Shown: piece after piece, positions 34,291-42,498 of the stretch
Layout: each line of letters starts with the position of its first letter
Numbering within the stretch: position 1 is the stretch's first letter
DNA from: Adlercreutzia wanghongyangiae
GTDB lineage: Bacteria > Actinomycetota > Coriobacteriia > Coriobacteriales > Eggerthellaceae
Length of the DNA stretch: 64,000 bases
Direction of reading: 5' to 3'
Assembly: GCF_035989245.1 (NCBI RefSeq)
Contig: NZ_JAYMFF010000011.1
Coordinates: forward strand, 127,366 to 191,365
Program-made: the position numbers and the translations under genes
The notes under the pieces: generated by a model
Database searches by the model: none
Told to the model about the DNA's origin: nothing
What the model saw: the letters and a program-made list of their open reading frames with translations, nothing else

Positions 34291-36606
34291 CTACTTCTGC
34301 GGAATATGCTTGTCCAAAAGGGCGATGAGGGCGTGGGTGTTCAGCGGCTTGGTGGTCAGCGCCGTCATGCCGGCTTCGCGGGCGCGGCGCTGGCCTTCCT
34401 CGAAGGCGTCGGCCGTCTCGGCAATGATGGGCAAGCTGGCCGCATCAGGGCGGTCAAGCGCACGGATCTCACGCGTGGCCTCGTCGCCGTCCATGCGGGG
34501 CATGCGCATGTCCATGAGCACGGCATCGTAATGGAACGGCGCCACCGAAGCCACCTTGCGCACGGCCGCATCGCCGTCGCGGGCCTCTTCCACGGTGAAG
34601 CCGTAGTCCTTCAGGATTTCCATCAGAATCTCGCGGGACAGATCGTCGTCGTCTACCACGAGCACCTTGCAACCCGCGAAATCGCGGCGACACTCCTCCA
34701 TTGCGGCGTTTCGCGCCTCTTCCTGGGAAACCTCCTCCGGCGAGGCCAAGCGCAGCGGCAGCGTGATGGTGAAGGTGGAACCGCGGCCCACCACGCTTTC
34801 CACCTGAATCTCGCCGCCCATGAGGTCCACGAGGCTCTTGGTGATGGTCATGCCCAGGCCCGTGCCCTCGGTCTTGTTCGCGTAGCCCAGCCCGTCGCGC
34901 TCGAAGGGCAGGAAGATGCGGTCGAGGAACTCCGGGGTCATGCCGCAGCCGGTGTCGCTCACAGTGATGGCATAGCTGCCGAAGCCGCGCGGGGCGCCCT
35001 CGCGCTCGGCCAGGGACACCGTGACCAGGCCACCGGCCGGCGTGAACTTCAGCGCGTTGCCCACGGTGTTCACCAGCACCTGATTCAAACGCAGCGGGTC
35101 GGTGACCACTTGGGTGTGGGTCAACCCGGCCGCATCTACCGTCAGATCGATACCGCAGGCCTCGGCCTTGTCGCTGAACATGGTGGCCACCTCGGCAGCC
35201 ACCTCGTCCAAATCCACCACGTCCTCGTTGAACGACATGCGCCCGCTCTCGATGCGACTCACGTCCAGAATGTCGTTCACCAGGCTGAGCAGGTGATCGC
35301 TGGAAAGCGTGATCTTGCGCAGGCAATCGCGCACGCGGTCGGTGTCGTTCAGGTGATCCAGCGCGATAGCCGCGAAACCCGAGATGGAATTCATGGGCGT
35401 GCGGAAGTCGTGGGACATGTTGGTGAGGAAGGTGGATTTCGCCCGGCTGGCGTGCTCGGCCAAATCGAGCGCGTTCTGCAGCGCCAGCTTCTGCAGCAGC
35501 TGCTCGCGCATCTCGTGGGTGACGTTGCGGGCTGCCAGAATCACCTTGCTGCTGGGATGGGGCAGCCGGATGATGCGCAGCTCCACGTACTGCTCCTCAT
35601 CGCCGAACAGGCGGCGGTAGCCCACCGAGAAATCGGCCTCGCCGTCCTCCAGGCGCTTCCACAAAACGTCGGGCCCCACCTCGGCGAGCACGCGGGGGCG
35701 GTCCTCCTCCACCACGTACGTTTCGATGTAGCGCCGCATGGCGGACGGATAGTCGGCCTCCTGCGCGCTTGCCAAGGCGAGCTCGGCCGTGTCGTTCTCG
35801 CCGCGACGGTACACCTCCAGCTCGTTGGTCTCCAGATCGACCAGGTACAGCGCGAAGTTCTCGGCACCCAGGCTGTCGATGACCTCCACGTACTGCTCGC
35901 TGCGCTGCTCTGCCTGCTTGGTGCGGGTGAAATCTTCCAGAAAGCCGTAGGCGAAGCGCTCGGAGCGGCCCGTGTGGTCCAAGCTGATGCGCAGCCAGCG
36001 CCCGTCGGCGAGCTGGCCCTCCTGGTAGAGGCTCGTCTGGTTCTCGAGGAAGTTTTCCATCTGACGGCGCAGATCATCGCCGGCGGTGAGCCCGAAGGTG
36101 CGCTCGATGAACTCCGCCAAGCTGATGTAGTCGGTGTCCACGCCGCTCTGCTCGCGGGCCGAGTCGGTGAGCAGCATCTGGCGGTAGCGCATGTCGAAGA
36201 AGAACAGGCCCGCAGCCGCCTTGTCGAGCGAGCGCTGGGCCGGCACAATCCAGCTCGTCACATCCTGCAGGGTGAGGGCGAACAGGCCCTCGGCCACGGG
36301 GAACACCTCGGCGCGGAAAAACTGGCGCAGCATGTCGGAAAGTGTCTCGAACTCCACGGACTTACCCTCGTAGGCCGCCTCGTAGAAATGATCGAGCCAC
36401 GCCGGATCGCCGCCCCAGATGGTGTACATGCCCACGCCTATGAGGTCTTCCACCGCATGATCGGTAATGGAGGCCATGGCGGGGTTCAGATAGCGGTAGA
36501 CCGCATCGTAAGGGCGCCCCTCGTCGTCAAGCAGCACCTCGGCGACACCAAAAGGCAGAGGGCTGCGGTCGAACGTCGTCGCCCAAACCCTCAGCATCTC
36601 GTCCAT
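34291..36606 (-). CDS. Soluble PAS-type hybrid histidine kinase with receiver domain
   Basis: 771 residues with no transmembrane segment. N-terminal PAS-like sensor regions (for example FGVAEVLLDDEGRPYDAVYR, then FFFDMRYRQMLLTD and SLGAENFALYLVDLETNELE), then HisKA with FLTNMSHDFRTPMNSI (His near 398), HATPase with NTVGNALKFT, DTGCGMT and GTGLGMTITKSL, and a receiver domain (VVDDDDLSREI, LMDMRMP near 699, LTTKPLN). The ATG at 36606 follows GGGGAGCG; the frame continues to 36657 without a better start. No response-regulator gene is adjacent. Signal unknown; PAS domains often bind haem, flavin or metabolites. Confidence 0.92.
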   Translation of the reverse strand: MDEMLRVWATTFDRSPLPFGVAEVLLDDEGRPYDAVYRYLNPAMASITDHAVEDLIGVGMYTIWGGDPAWLDHFYEAAYEGKSVEFETLSDMLRQFFRAEVFPVAEGLFALTLQDVTSWIVPAQRSLDKAAAGLFFFDMRYRQMLLTDSAREQSGVDTDYISLAEFIERTFGLTAGDDLRRQMENFLENQTSLYQEGQLADGRWLRISLDHTGRSERFAYGFLEDFTRTKQAEQRSEQYVEVIDSLGAENFALYLVDLETNELEVYRRGENDTAELALASAQEADYPSAMRRYIETYVVEEDRPRVLAEVGPDVLWKRLEDGEADFSVGYRRLFGDEEQYVELRIIRLPHPSSKVILAARNVTHEMREQLLQKLALQNALDLAEHASRAKSTFLTNMSHDFRTPMNSISGFAAIALDHLNDTDRVRDCLRKITLSSDHLLSLVNDILDVSRIESGRMSFNEDVVDLDEVAAEVATMFSDKAEACGIDLTVDAAGLTHTQVVTDPLRLNQVLVNTVGNALKFTPAGGLVTVSLAEREGAPRGFGSYAITVSDTGCGMTPEFLDRIFLPFERDGLGYANKTEGTGLGMTITKSLVDLMGGEIQVESVVGRGSTFTITLPLRLASPEEVSQEEARNAAMEECRRDFAGCKVLVVDDDDLSREILMEILKDYGFTVEEARDGDAAVRKVASVAPFHYDAVLMDMRMPRMDGDEATREIRALDRPDAASLPIIAETADAFEEGQRRAREAGMTALTTKPLNTHALIALLDKHIPQK

Positions 36607-36787
36607 GGTACGCTCCCCTTCCCAGACCAGCCGGAATTCTTCCCTAGGATGCACCATAATAGTTTAGCATGATATTACCGCAAGCGCCCACTAGGCGGAA
36701 ATTCCCCAGCACAGACCTGGTATCTCCTCAGCCACCAATTTTGTGCATATGAGCAAAAATAGGTAGGTGAAGGACAGCTCCTGGGAC

Positions 36788-36912
36788 CCCGCTGACGGAA
36801 GGTCGATGAGGGCGTAGGTGTCGGTGTTCTGGTGCTGATGCAAGATGCGACACACCGTGACTGCGCGATCGTCATGGCGGTAGAAAATGCGGTAAGGGCC
36901 TGCGGGCCGGAA
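36788..36912 (-). pseudogene. C-terminal remnant of a RelE/ParE-family toxin
   Basis: The frame reads GPYRIFYRHDDRAVTVCRIL followed by HQHQNTDTYALI, the hallmark last strands of RelE/ParE toxins. The N-terminal half and any antitoxin gene are absent; the left boundary runs into the terminator of the lipoprotein gene. No start codon with a ribosome binding site precedes it. Confidence 0.65.
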
Positions 36913-36913
36913 C

Positions 36914-36940
36914 ACAAAAAGGCGCCCCGTGGGGCGCCTT
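36914..36940 (-). terminator. Rho-independent terminator of the small lipoprotein gene
   Basis: Perfect 10-bp stem AAGGCGCCCC / GGGGCGCCTT with a 2-nt apex (4-nt loop if the last pair opens) and, on the minus strand, TTTTTGTG. Strong and correctly placed after the stop at 36967. Confidence 0.85.
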
Positions 36941-36966
36941 GGCAGGATCTGCGAAGTTGCGGCAGG

Positions 36967-37434
36967 CTATTCGGCGGCCTGACCGGCATCCTCGGTCGTG
37001 CCCGCGGCCGCAGCCAGGGCGTCGGCGGGAATCTCGCCCTTCTTGAACTTCAGAGAGTTGCCTTCCACGGCCAGCACCAGCTCGTCGCCCTCCAGGGTGG
37101 CATCGGCGGTGTCGCCCTCGAAGGTAATGGCCACGGTGTTGGCGTCCTTGGCCTCCCAGGTGCCGTTGGTGTTGGTGCCGAACAGGCTGATGACAGCGTT
37201 GCCGCCCTCGTTCAGCTGCATGTACACGTACAGGCCCATCTGCTCCATGGCCTCGATGGACTCGGCATCCAGCTCCTGGCCGTCGTTCTGGCCGCCGGAC
37301 AGCATCCAGTCGCCCTGGAAGTTCGCGGCGTTGTCGCTACCGCTGTTAGTACCCCCTCCCGCGCAGCCGACGAGCGCCACACACAGCGCCATTGCGCACA
37401 CGGCCACTGCAAAGATCTTCGCCTTCAGTTTCAT
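36967..37434 (-). CDS. Small secreted lipoprotein of unknown function
   Basis: 155 residues. Signal peptide with lipobox VALVGC (Cys24), then a Gly/Ser/Asn linker and a compact domain of about 100 residues that starts NFQGDWMLSGGQNDG and contains GTWEAKDANTVAITFEGD. The pattern of strands suggests a lipocalin-like or small beta-barrel fold. The Gln/Ala/Glu-rich C-terminus is probably disordered. ATG at 37434 follows AAGGAGCG. No function can be named. Confidence 0.85.
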   Translation of the reverse strand: MKLKAKIFAVAVCAMALCVALVGCAGGGTNSGSDNAANFQGDWMLSGGQNDGQELDAESIEAMEQMGLYVYMQLNEGGNAVISLFGTNTNGTWEAKDANTVAITFEGDTADATLEGDELVLAVEGNSLKFKKGEIPADALAAAAGTTEDAGQAAE

Positions 37435-37553
37435 TCCCGCTCCTTTTCGGTTGGTTATACAGACGCGCCTATGATAATCCTTAGCCGCTGAATCATCAAT
37501 GAATCAGCTGGGCTCTTTCGACGGGCGCGCCCCAATCTGCGTCGCGCGCTTTC

Positions 37554-38012
37554 CTAGCCGCGGTGCAGGCAACCGGCAACCGGGCAACCCACGGTGCCGT
37601 CCTCGTGATGGATGTACTGGCGGATGAAGCCGATACCGGCCAGGGCGAGCGCCACGCCGAGGCCCGTGTAGAAGAAGGCCACGAACCAGCCGGGCACCAC
37701 GCCGAAGGAGCGCAGGGCAATGCCGCCGCCCATCATAACGGCCATGATGAGGTAGCCCTTCACGTCGAAGAACTTCAGGACGTGCATCTTCTCCTCGCCG
37801 TAGCCGCGAATGCGCGCGGCATGCTTGGCCACGAGCTTCGAGAACATGGCGTGGAAGGCGACGAACGTGGCGGGAATGCCGATGACGAGCAACCACGAGT
37901 TGGCGGCGCCGCCCATGCACGCCTCAAGGCCCATGCGCGCCACTTGCGTTCCGGCGATGAGCCAGACAGCGGCCGCGATGAGCAGCAGGTACTTGGAGCG
38001 AGCTTTGAACAT
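37554..38012 (-). CDS. Four-helix membrane protein of unknown function
   Basis: 152 residues with four hydrophobic segments (about 8-24, 40-56, 88-104, 110-130). The C-terminus carries a Cys/His cluster, HHEDGTVGCPVAGCLHRG, that could bind a metal. ATG at 38012 has AGGAGGGCCT upstream. No family was recognised beyond general similarity to conserved Coriobacteriia membrane proteins. It is transcribed alone. Confidence 0.82.
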   Translation of the reverse strand: MFKARSKYLLLIAAAVWLIAGTQVARMGLEACMGGAANSWLLVIGIPATFVAFHAMFSKLVAKHAARIRGYGEEKMHVLKFFDVKGYLIMAVMMGGGIALRSFGVVPGWFVAFFYTGLGVALALAGIGFIRQYIHHEDGTVGCPVAGCLHRG

Positions 38013-38275
38013 AGGCCCTCCTTAGGGCGATGGGGCGGGCGACGGGATGTGCCGGGGCACCCGCGAGGGAGCACCCGCGCAGAGCCGCCGCGGGGCGCGT
38101 TGTTTTCTCCGCGCACGATACCATCCCGCCCGTGCCTGTTCCACAAAGTGCGCTATGCTGACAGCAAAACTTCAGGAAGCCGTCACGTTGGCTCGCACCC
38201 GCGCTGCTTGTGCCGAACCGCGAGGCGGCCGGCGCTGCGAAAGGGAGCGGTGCCCCTTCGACAGGAGGAACAGCC

Positions 38276-38674
38276 ATGGGAGATTTCGCCAACCGGGTCT
38301 TTGCGGTGGTGCGACGCATTCCGCGCGGAAAGGTGGCCACCTACGGCCAGGTGGGAAGACTCATCGGGGCGCCGCGGGGCGCCCGCTACGTGGGATATGC
38401 GCTGCACGCGAACCCCGAGCCGGGCACCGAACCGGGCTGCGTCCCCTGCCACCGCGTGGTGTTCAAGGACGGCCGCATGGCCACGGGCTTTGCCTTCGGC
38501 GGCCCCGACGAGCAGCGCAAGATGCTGGTCGCCGAGGGCGTGGGCTTCGACGAGGAGGGCCGCGTGCTCATGGACGCCTTCCAGTGGGATGGCCGCTCGG
38601 ATGGCGCGGGCACGGAGAGCGAGCCCTCCGGCCCGCCGCCCGACTTCGATTGGAAGGCCGAGCTGGGCGAGTAA
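38276..38674 (+). CDS. MGMT-family DNA repair methyltransferase-like protein
   Basis: 132 residues, corresponding to the DNA-binding/active-site domain of O6-alkylguanine-DNA alkyltransferase without its N-terminal domain. The helix-turn-helix with RIPRGKVATYGQVGRLIGAP and the active-site box PCHRVV (Cys58) are intact; alkyltransferase-like proteins that only bind lesions have Trp at that Cys. Direct alkyl transfer is therefore possible. The C-terminal 30 residues are Gly/Asp-rich. ATG at 38276 has AGGAGGAACAGCC upstream. Confidence 0.9.
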   Translation: MGDFANRVFAVVRRIPRGKVATYGQVGRLIGAPRGARYVGYALHANPEPGTEPGCVPCHRVVFKDGRMATGFAFGGPDEQRKMLVAEGVGFDEEGRVLMDAFQWDGRSDGAGTESEPSGPPPDFDWKAELGE

Positions 38675-38771
38675 GCGCGTGCCGCACGGCGAGGCGCAAG
38701 GGACGCGCTGGATCGCTCACCCCCCCCCTCGCAAAGACAAATTCGAACCGCAGCCATCGAAACCTCATCAT

Positions 38772-38917
38772 TTGCTTTGAAAATCACGGGTAGCGTAGCC
38801 TCCAAGGCCCTTCGGTGCAAAACGACCTTATCGCGACCTGGTAAAACGCAGCTTCTCCTTTACAAGAAGCGTATCAGCAGCCATCGAAAACTACGCTACC
38901 CGTGATTTTCAAAGCAA
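38772..38917 (+). repeat. Long-inverted-repeat element E1
   Basis: 146 bp. Perfect 27-bp inverted arms (38772-38798 and 38891-38917; visible core GAAAATCACGGGTAG) enclose 92 bp. The shared internal motif is CGCGACCTGGTAAAACG at 38832-38848. GCAGCCATCGAAA is repeated just outside the left arm (38750) and just inside the right arm (38877). It lies between convergent genes. No coding capacity. Confidence 0.8.
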
Positions 38918-38927
38918 TCCACCAACC

Positions 38928-40250
38928 TCAGCCAAGCAGTGGCTCGATATACGCGAGGGGCGCCACGCGCACACGGCCGCAGTACGGCGCGCCGGCGGGA
39001 GCGAGCAAGCCCGGCTTGGGAACGATCATGGTAACCGTAACGTCGGCGCGCACCGACTCGGCGGCCGCCGCGCCGGTCTGGGCCGAAAGGCCGCTCGGCA
39101 CATCGGCGGCCACGACCGCAGTGCCGCGCTCGCGGGCGGCGTTCAGGGCGCGAATCCAGCTGTCGAAGGGCGGCTTTACCGTATCGTGGGAGAACCCCGT
39201 GCCCAAAATGGCGTCGAGAGCGAGCGGCGCGTCCGCGAGAAGCGATTCCACGGCGGCGAGGTCGGGGGCGACATGCACGGCACTGCCCGGGCCGAGTGCT
39301 GCCGCGGCGCGCAAGGCGGCCCCGCGAGCCGGCTCGGCGGTCAGCTCGTCGGGTGCCTTCGCCGTAATCACCCGTACGGGAATGCCCCAATTGTCCAGGT
39401 ACTCGGCCGCCACCCAGCCGTCGCCGCCGTTGTTCCCGTTGCCGCAGAATACGACCGCCGGGCCCTCGCGGCGCACGGCGCGGCCCGCGGCGCCCTTGGC
39501 AACACCGCCGCCGCACGCCGGAAGCGGCCCGTCGGCCTTCCCCTTCTCCGTCTCGCCGCCCTTCCCTTCCAGTGCCTTGCGCGCCTCGTAGGCGAGAAAG
39601 CGGCCGGCCCGGCGCATAAGCGCATCGAGCGGAGTGCCGGCGGCGGCTATGGCCCCCTCCAGCGCCACCACCTCGGGCACTTCGAGCGCGGGCGGCCGGA
39701 AGGGCGTGACCGACTCGGCCACCGCGCGATAGGCCTCCACCAGCCGCGGCAGCGACCAGACGGCGTTGGCGGGACTCGTGGAAGGCAGCTTCTCCGCGGC
39801 CATTCCCGTGGCCGGCTCGCAGAGCTTCCCGTAGAGCCGCGCTGCAGTGGATCCCGTGCAGAACACGCGCCGCACGGGGGCCGCTTGCAAAATGCGCGCC
39901 ATATCGTTCGGCTGTGCGTTGGCGATGGAGGCATCAGACGCCCCCTCGATGTCGCACGACGCCAGCACGTCCCACAGCGCGATATGGCGGCGCAGCAGCA
40001 GATCGGTGCGCTCGGCGTTGTTCTCGGGCACCGGCTCGTCGAACAGCGCCGCCAACACGCGCCAGAAGCGGTTCTGCGGATGCCCGTAGAAAAAACCCTC
40101 CTCGCGTGATTTGGGCGACGGCATGGTGCCCAGCACGAGCACCTCCGAGCGCCCGTCGTACACCGGGTCGATCGTATGCTCCACGCGCCCGGCACGGCAG
40201 AGCGCCCGACCCCCGTCGCGCGCCTTCTCACTGCGCCTTGTTCCGCTCAT
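38928..40250 (-). CDS. Fusion of DNA-deoxyinosine glycosylase and NAD(P)HX epimerase domains
   Basis: 440 residues. Residues 22-180 match the hypoxanthine/deoxyinosine-DNA glycosylase branch of the UDG superfamily: LVLGTMPSPKSREEGFFYGH (39-58), then PQNRFWRVL, and STSPANA (158-164). Residues 190-440 match YjeF_N: FCGNGNNGGDGWVAAEYL (268-285), LALDAILGTGF and VVAADVPSGLSAQTG. The first activity excises deaminated adenine; the second repairs hydrated NAD(P)H. Both are repair enzymes for spontaneous chemical damage. No frameshift or internal start with a ribosome binding site was seen at the joint. The usual YjeF C-terminal dehydratase is absent. ATG at 40250 follows GGGGAGGAG. Confidence 0.87.
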   Translation of the reverse strand: MSGTRRSEKARDGGRALCRAGRVEHTIDPVYDGRSEVLVLGTMPSPKSREEGFFYGHPQNRFWRVLAALFDEPVPENNAERTDLLLRRHIALWDVLASCDIEGASDASIANAQPNDMARILQAAPVRRVFCTGSTAARLYGKLCEPATGMAAEKLPSTSPANAVWSLPRLVEAYRAVAESVTPFRPPALEVPEVVALEGAIAAAGTPLDALMRRAGRFLAYEARKALEGKGGETEKGKADGPLPACGGGVAKGAAGRAVRREGPAVVFCGNGNNGGDGWVAAEYLDNWGIPVRVITAKAPDELTAEPARGAALRAAAALGPGSAVHVAPDLAAVESLLADAPLALDAILGTGFSHDTVKPPFDSWIRALNAARERGTAVVAADVPSGLSAQTGAAAAESVRADVTVTMIVPKPGLLAPAGAPYCGRVRVAPLAYIEPLLG

Positions 40251-40322
40251 AGGGGCTCCTCCCCGTCGCTCATCTGCTATGGTGTCCAGTGTAGCGAAAC
40301 TGGAAGGCAGGTTGGAGGGAAT

Positions 40323-41606
40323 GTGAGGGGCTTTTCGCGCCGCGCGTGGCTCTTTGTCCGCGAGCACGGGGTGCTCGTCGCCGCAGCTCTGGCGGCTACC
40401 GCCTCCATGGTGGCGGTAGCGCCCGACGAGGCGTACTGGAGCTACTTCGACTGGCGAACCCTGGAATGCCTGTTCTGCGTACTGACCGTGGCAAGCGCCT
40501 TCCGGCTCATGGGCGCCTTCGACCACGGAGCCCGCGCCATTATCGGGCGCTTCCGCACGCCAAGCGCCCTTGCCCTGGCCCTCGTGCTCACCACAGCCGC
40601 GCTTTCCATGGTGGCCACCAACGACATGGCCCTCATCATGATGCTGCCGCTCTCCGCCGCGACCCTCATGGCGGCAGGCCAGGCGCGGATTCTTCCCGCC
40701 GTCTTCGCGCTCCAGGGAATCGCGGCGAACCTCTGCGGCATGATCATGCCCTTCGGGAACCCTCAGAACCTGTACTTGTACTCGTACTACGACCTGGGCC
40801 TTCGGGACTTCCTCGGTACCATGGCGCTCCCCTTCGCCGTCTCCACGGCGGGCGTGATCGCCTGCACCCTGACCCTAACGCGCGCAGGCTCCGAGGAGGA
40901 AAGCGGCGAGAAACCGCAGGCGAGCACGGAGCGCGACGGGACAGCGGCCTCCGGCGCGGTCGCGGGCAACGCCAGGGGCGCGGGAACCGATAAAGCCGCT
41001 TCTCCCGACAGCCCGGCGGCCGTGGCACGGAAGTCAACCTCACTCGGCTGCCTAAGCCGCCGGCGTCTCGTTGCCTACCTGGCGCTTTTCCTGCTCACGA
41101 TTCTCGCCGTGTTCGGCGTCGTGCCGTCCTGGGCGGCCACCCTCGTCGTCATCGCCGTTCTCGCCGCGACGGATCGTCGGGCCCTCGCCTCCGTCGACTA
41201 CCCCCTGCTGCTCACGTTCGCGTGCTTCTTCGTATTCGCTGGGAACCTCGCCCGCCTTCCCGAGCTGAACGCATGGCTTGGCGCGCTCATGGCCGACCAC
41301 GGCCTTCTCGCCAGCGCGGGCCTCAGCCAAATCATCAGCAACGTGCCCGCCGCCGTGCTGCTCTCGCATTTCACCAGCGCGTGGCAGCCGCTCCTCGTCG
41401 GCGTGAACATCGGCGGCGCCGGCACTCTCGTCGGCTCGCTCGCAAGCCTCATCACTCTCCAGCACTTCACGAGCGTCCGGAAGATCTTCCCCCAAGCCCG
41501 CACCCTGCCCGAACTTTCGACAGCCCGCTTCCTCGGCCTCTTCGCTACCCTGAACTTCGCCTTCCTGGCACTGCTGCTCGTCGTTTGCTCGCTTGGCGTG
41601 CAATAA
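40323..41606 (+). CDS. Anion permease, SLC13/ArsB-like
   Basis: 427 residues with about 10-11 hydrophobic segments. Conserved features are TNDMALIMMLPLSAATL and MPFGNPQNLYLYSYYDLGL in the first half, and QIISNVPAAVLLSHFTS with GVNIGGAGTLVGSLASLITL in the second, the duplicated NxxxA/GNPQN pattern of the ion-transporter superfamily that includes ArsB, NhaD and citrate carriers. A ~60-residue hydrophilic Ala/Glu/Lys loop divides the halves. GTG at 40323 follows GGAGGG. The ligand (dicarboxylate, arsenite, or sodium/proton) cannot be told. Confidence 0.85.
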   Translation: MRGFSRRAWLFVREHGVLVAAALAATASMVAVAPDEAYWSYFDWRTLECLFCVLTVASAFRLMGAFDHGARAIIGRFRTPSALALALVLTTAALSMVATNDMALIMMLPLSAATLMAAGQARILPAVFALQGIAANLCGMIMPFGNPQNLYLYSYYDLGLRDFLGTMALPFAVSTAGVIACTLTLTRAGSEEESGEKPQASTERDGTAASGAVAGNARGAGTDKAASPDSPAAVARKSTSLGCLSRRRLVAYLALFLLTILAVFGVVPSWAATLVVIAVLAATDRRALASVDYPLLLTFACFFVFAGNLARLPELNAWLGALMADHGLLASAGLSQIISNVPAAVLLSHFTSAWQPLLVGVNIGGAGTLVGSLASLITLQHFTSVRKIFPQARTLPELSTARFLGLFATLNFAFLALLLVVCSLGVQ

Positions 41607-41732
41607 CGGTGCCCAGCGCACCTGGGCGAATGCAGGTAAGCGCCGCCGCACACCCGTCATGCGTCAGAAGGCCCCATCGCGCGCCCATTGGCCTATACTG
41701 GATCGGCAGTTGCGAGACGAAGGAGGCCGATT

Positions 41733-42113
41733 ATGCTGAGCGTGCTGTACGTGGGCGCAGGCGGATTTTTGGGGGCGGTGGCGCGCTACGGGCTGGGGCT
41801 GGTGCCCCTGTGGCCGGGGCTGCCGCTGACCACGCTGCTCATCAACTTCGCAGGTTCCCTCGTCATCGGCGCCGTAGTGGAGGCAGCTGCGCCTGCCCGC
41901 GCGGCGCTCTCCCCCGAGGCGGTACTGTTCTTGAAGGTGGGCCTCTGCGGCGGATTCACCACCTTCTCCACCTTCTCGCTCGAGACCCTGGAACTCTTGG
42001 AAGGGGGCCAGTACCTGGCCGCGGGTGCCTACGCCGTCGTAAGCGTCGTGCTGTGCGTAGCCGGCGTGCTGGCCGGCAAGTTCCTCGTGCGCGCCCTGAT
42101 GCCAGCGGCCTAG
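41733..42113 (+). CDS. crcB: Fluoride channel FluC/CrcB
   Basis: 126 residues, four hydrophobic helices. Family motifs GAVARYGLG (15-22), INFAGSLVIG (37-46) and GGFTTFSTFS (73-82) are intact; these contain the pore Asn and the phenylalanine track. Acts as a dual-topology dimer that lets fluoride leave the cell. ATG at 41733 follows AAGGAGGCCGATT. No fluoride riboswitch could be recognised in the 125-bp leader. A single subunit gene is present. Confidence 0.93.
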   Translation: MLSVLYVGAGGFLGAVARYGLGLVPLWPGLPLTTLLINFAGSLVIGAVVEAAAPARAALSPEAVLFLKVGLCGGFTTFSTFSLETLELLEGGQYLAAGAYAVVSVVLCVAGVLAGKFLVRALMPAA

Positions 42114-42218
42114 GGGGCCCGGCCCCCCCATTGCGCCATCTACCACCAGATGGGGTGGCCCGGGAACACCATGTTCGCCCTCGCGGTCGACGAACATCCC
42201 GAAAATTGCAGCAAATCG

Positions 42219-42356
42219 CGAGTTATAAGCGTCTCGAGAGGCCGGCTGAATATGAATCTATGCGAGCGTGATCACATGTAATCCGCTGACCTGGTGTTTT
42301 GCCAATGTCGCTTCGGGCTAAACTCGTTTATTTCAGAAGCAGACGCTCATAACTCG
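42219..42356 (+). repeat. Long-inverted-repeat element E3
   Basis: 138 bp. Arms CGAGTTATAAGCGTCT (42219-42234) and AGACGCTCATAACTCG (42341-42356) pair at 15 of 16 positions, with partial pairing continuing outward (TTGCA and TGCAA). The 106-bp interior holds CGCTGACCTGGTGTTTTG. It lies between crcB and the aldo/keto reductase promoter. Confidence 0.7.
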
Positions 42357-42437
42357 ATATCTCGTGCAAAAAGGAGGGGTTTGAGCGACCGGCTCGGTCC
42401 TTCCGCTTTCGCGGTGCGGCTTTGACGTGATGCAGTC

Positions 42438-42468
42438 TTGACTTGGAGTTAGCTCAAAGACCTAGGGT
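42438..42468 (+). promoter_or_regulatory. MerR-type promoter for the ferredoxin-type aldo/keto reductase
   Basis: TTGACT at 42438-42443 and TAGGGT at 42463-42468 are separated by 19 bp, the extended spacing of MerR-activated promoters. The spacer carries the dyad CTTGGAG-tta-GCTCAAAG, centred between the elements. No merR-type gene is in the window. It lies 30 bp upstream of the start codon. Confidence 0.65.
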
Positions 42469-42498
42469 ATCTGCAAACCTCTCGACAAAGGAGCCCTC

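Noticed and set aside
41607..41732. Possible fluoride riboswitch upstream of crcB
   Set aside because: The conserved pseudoknot bases of the fluoride riboswitch were looked for and not found.
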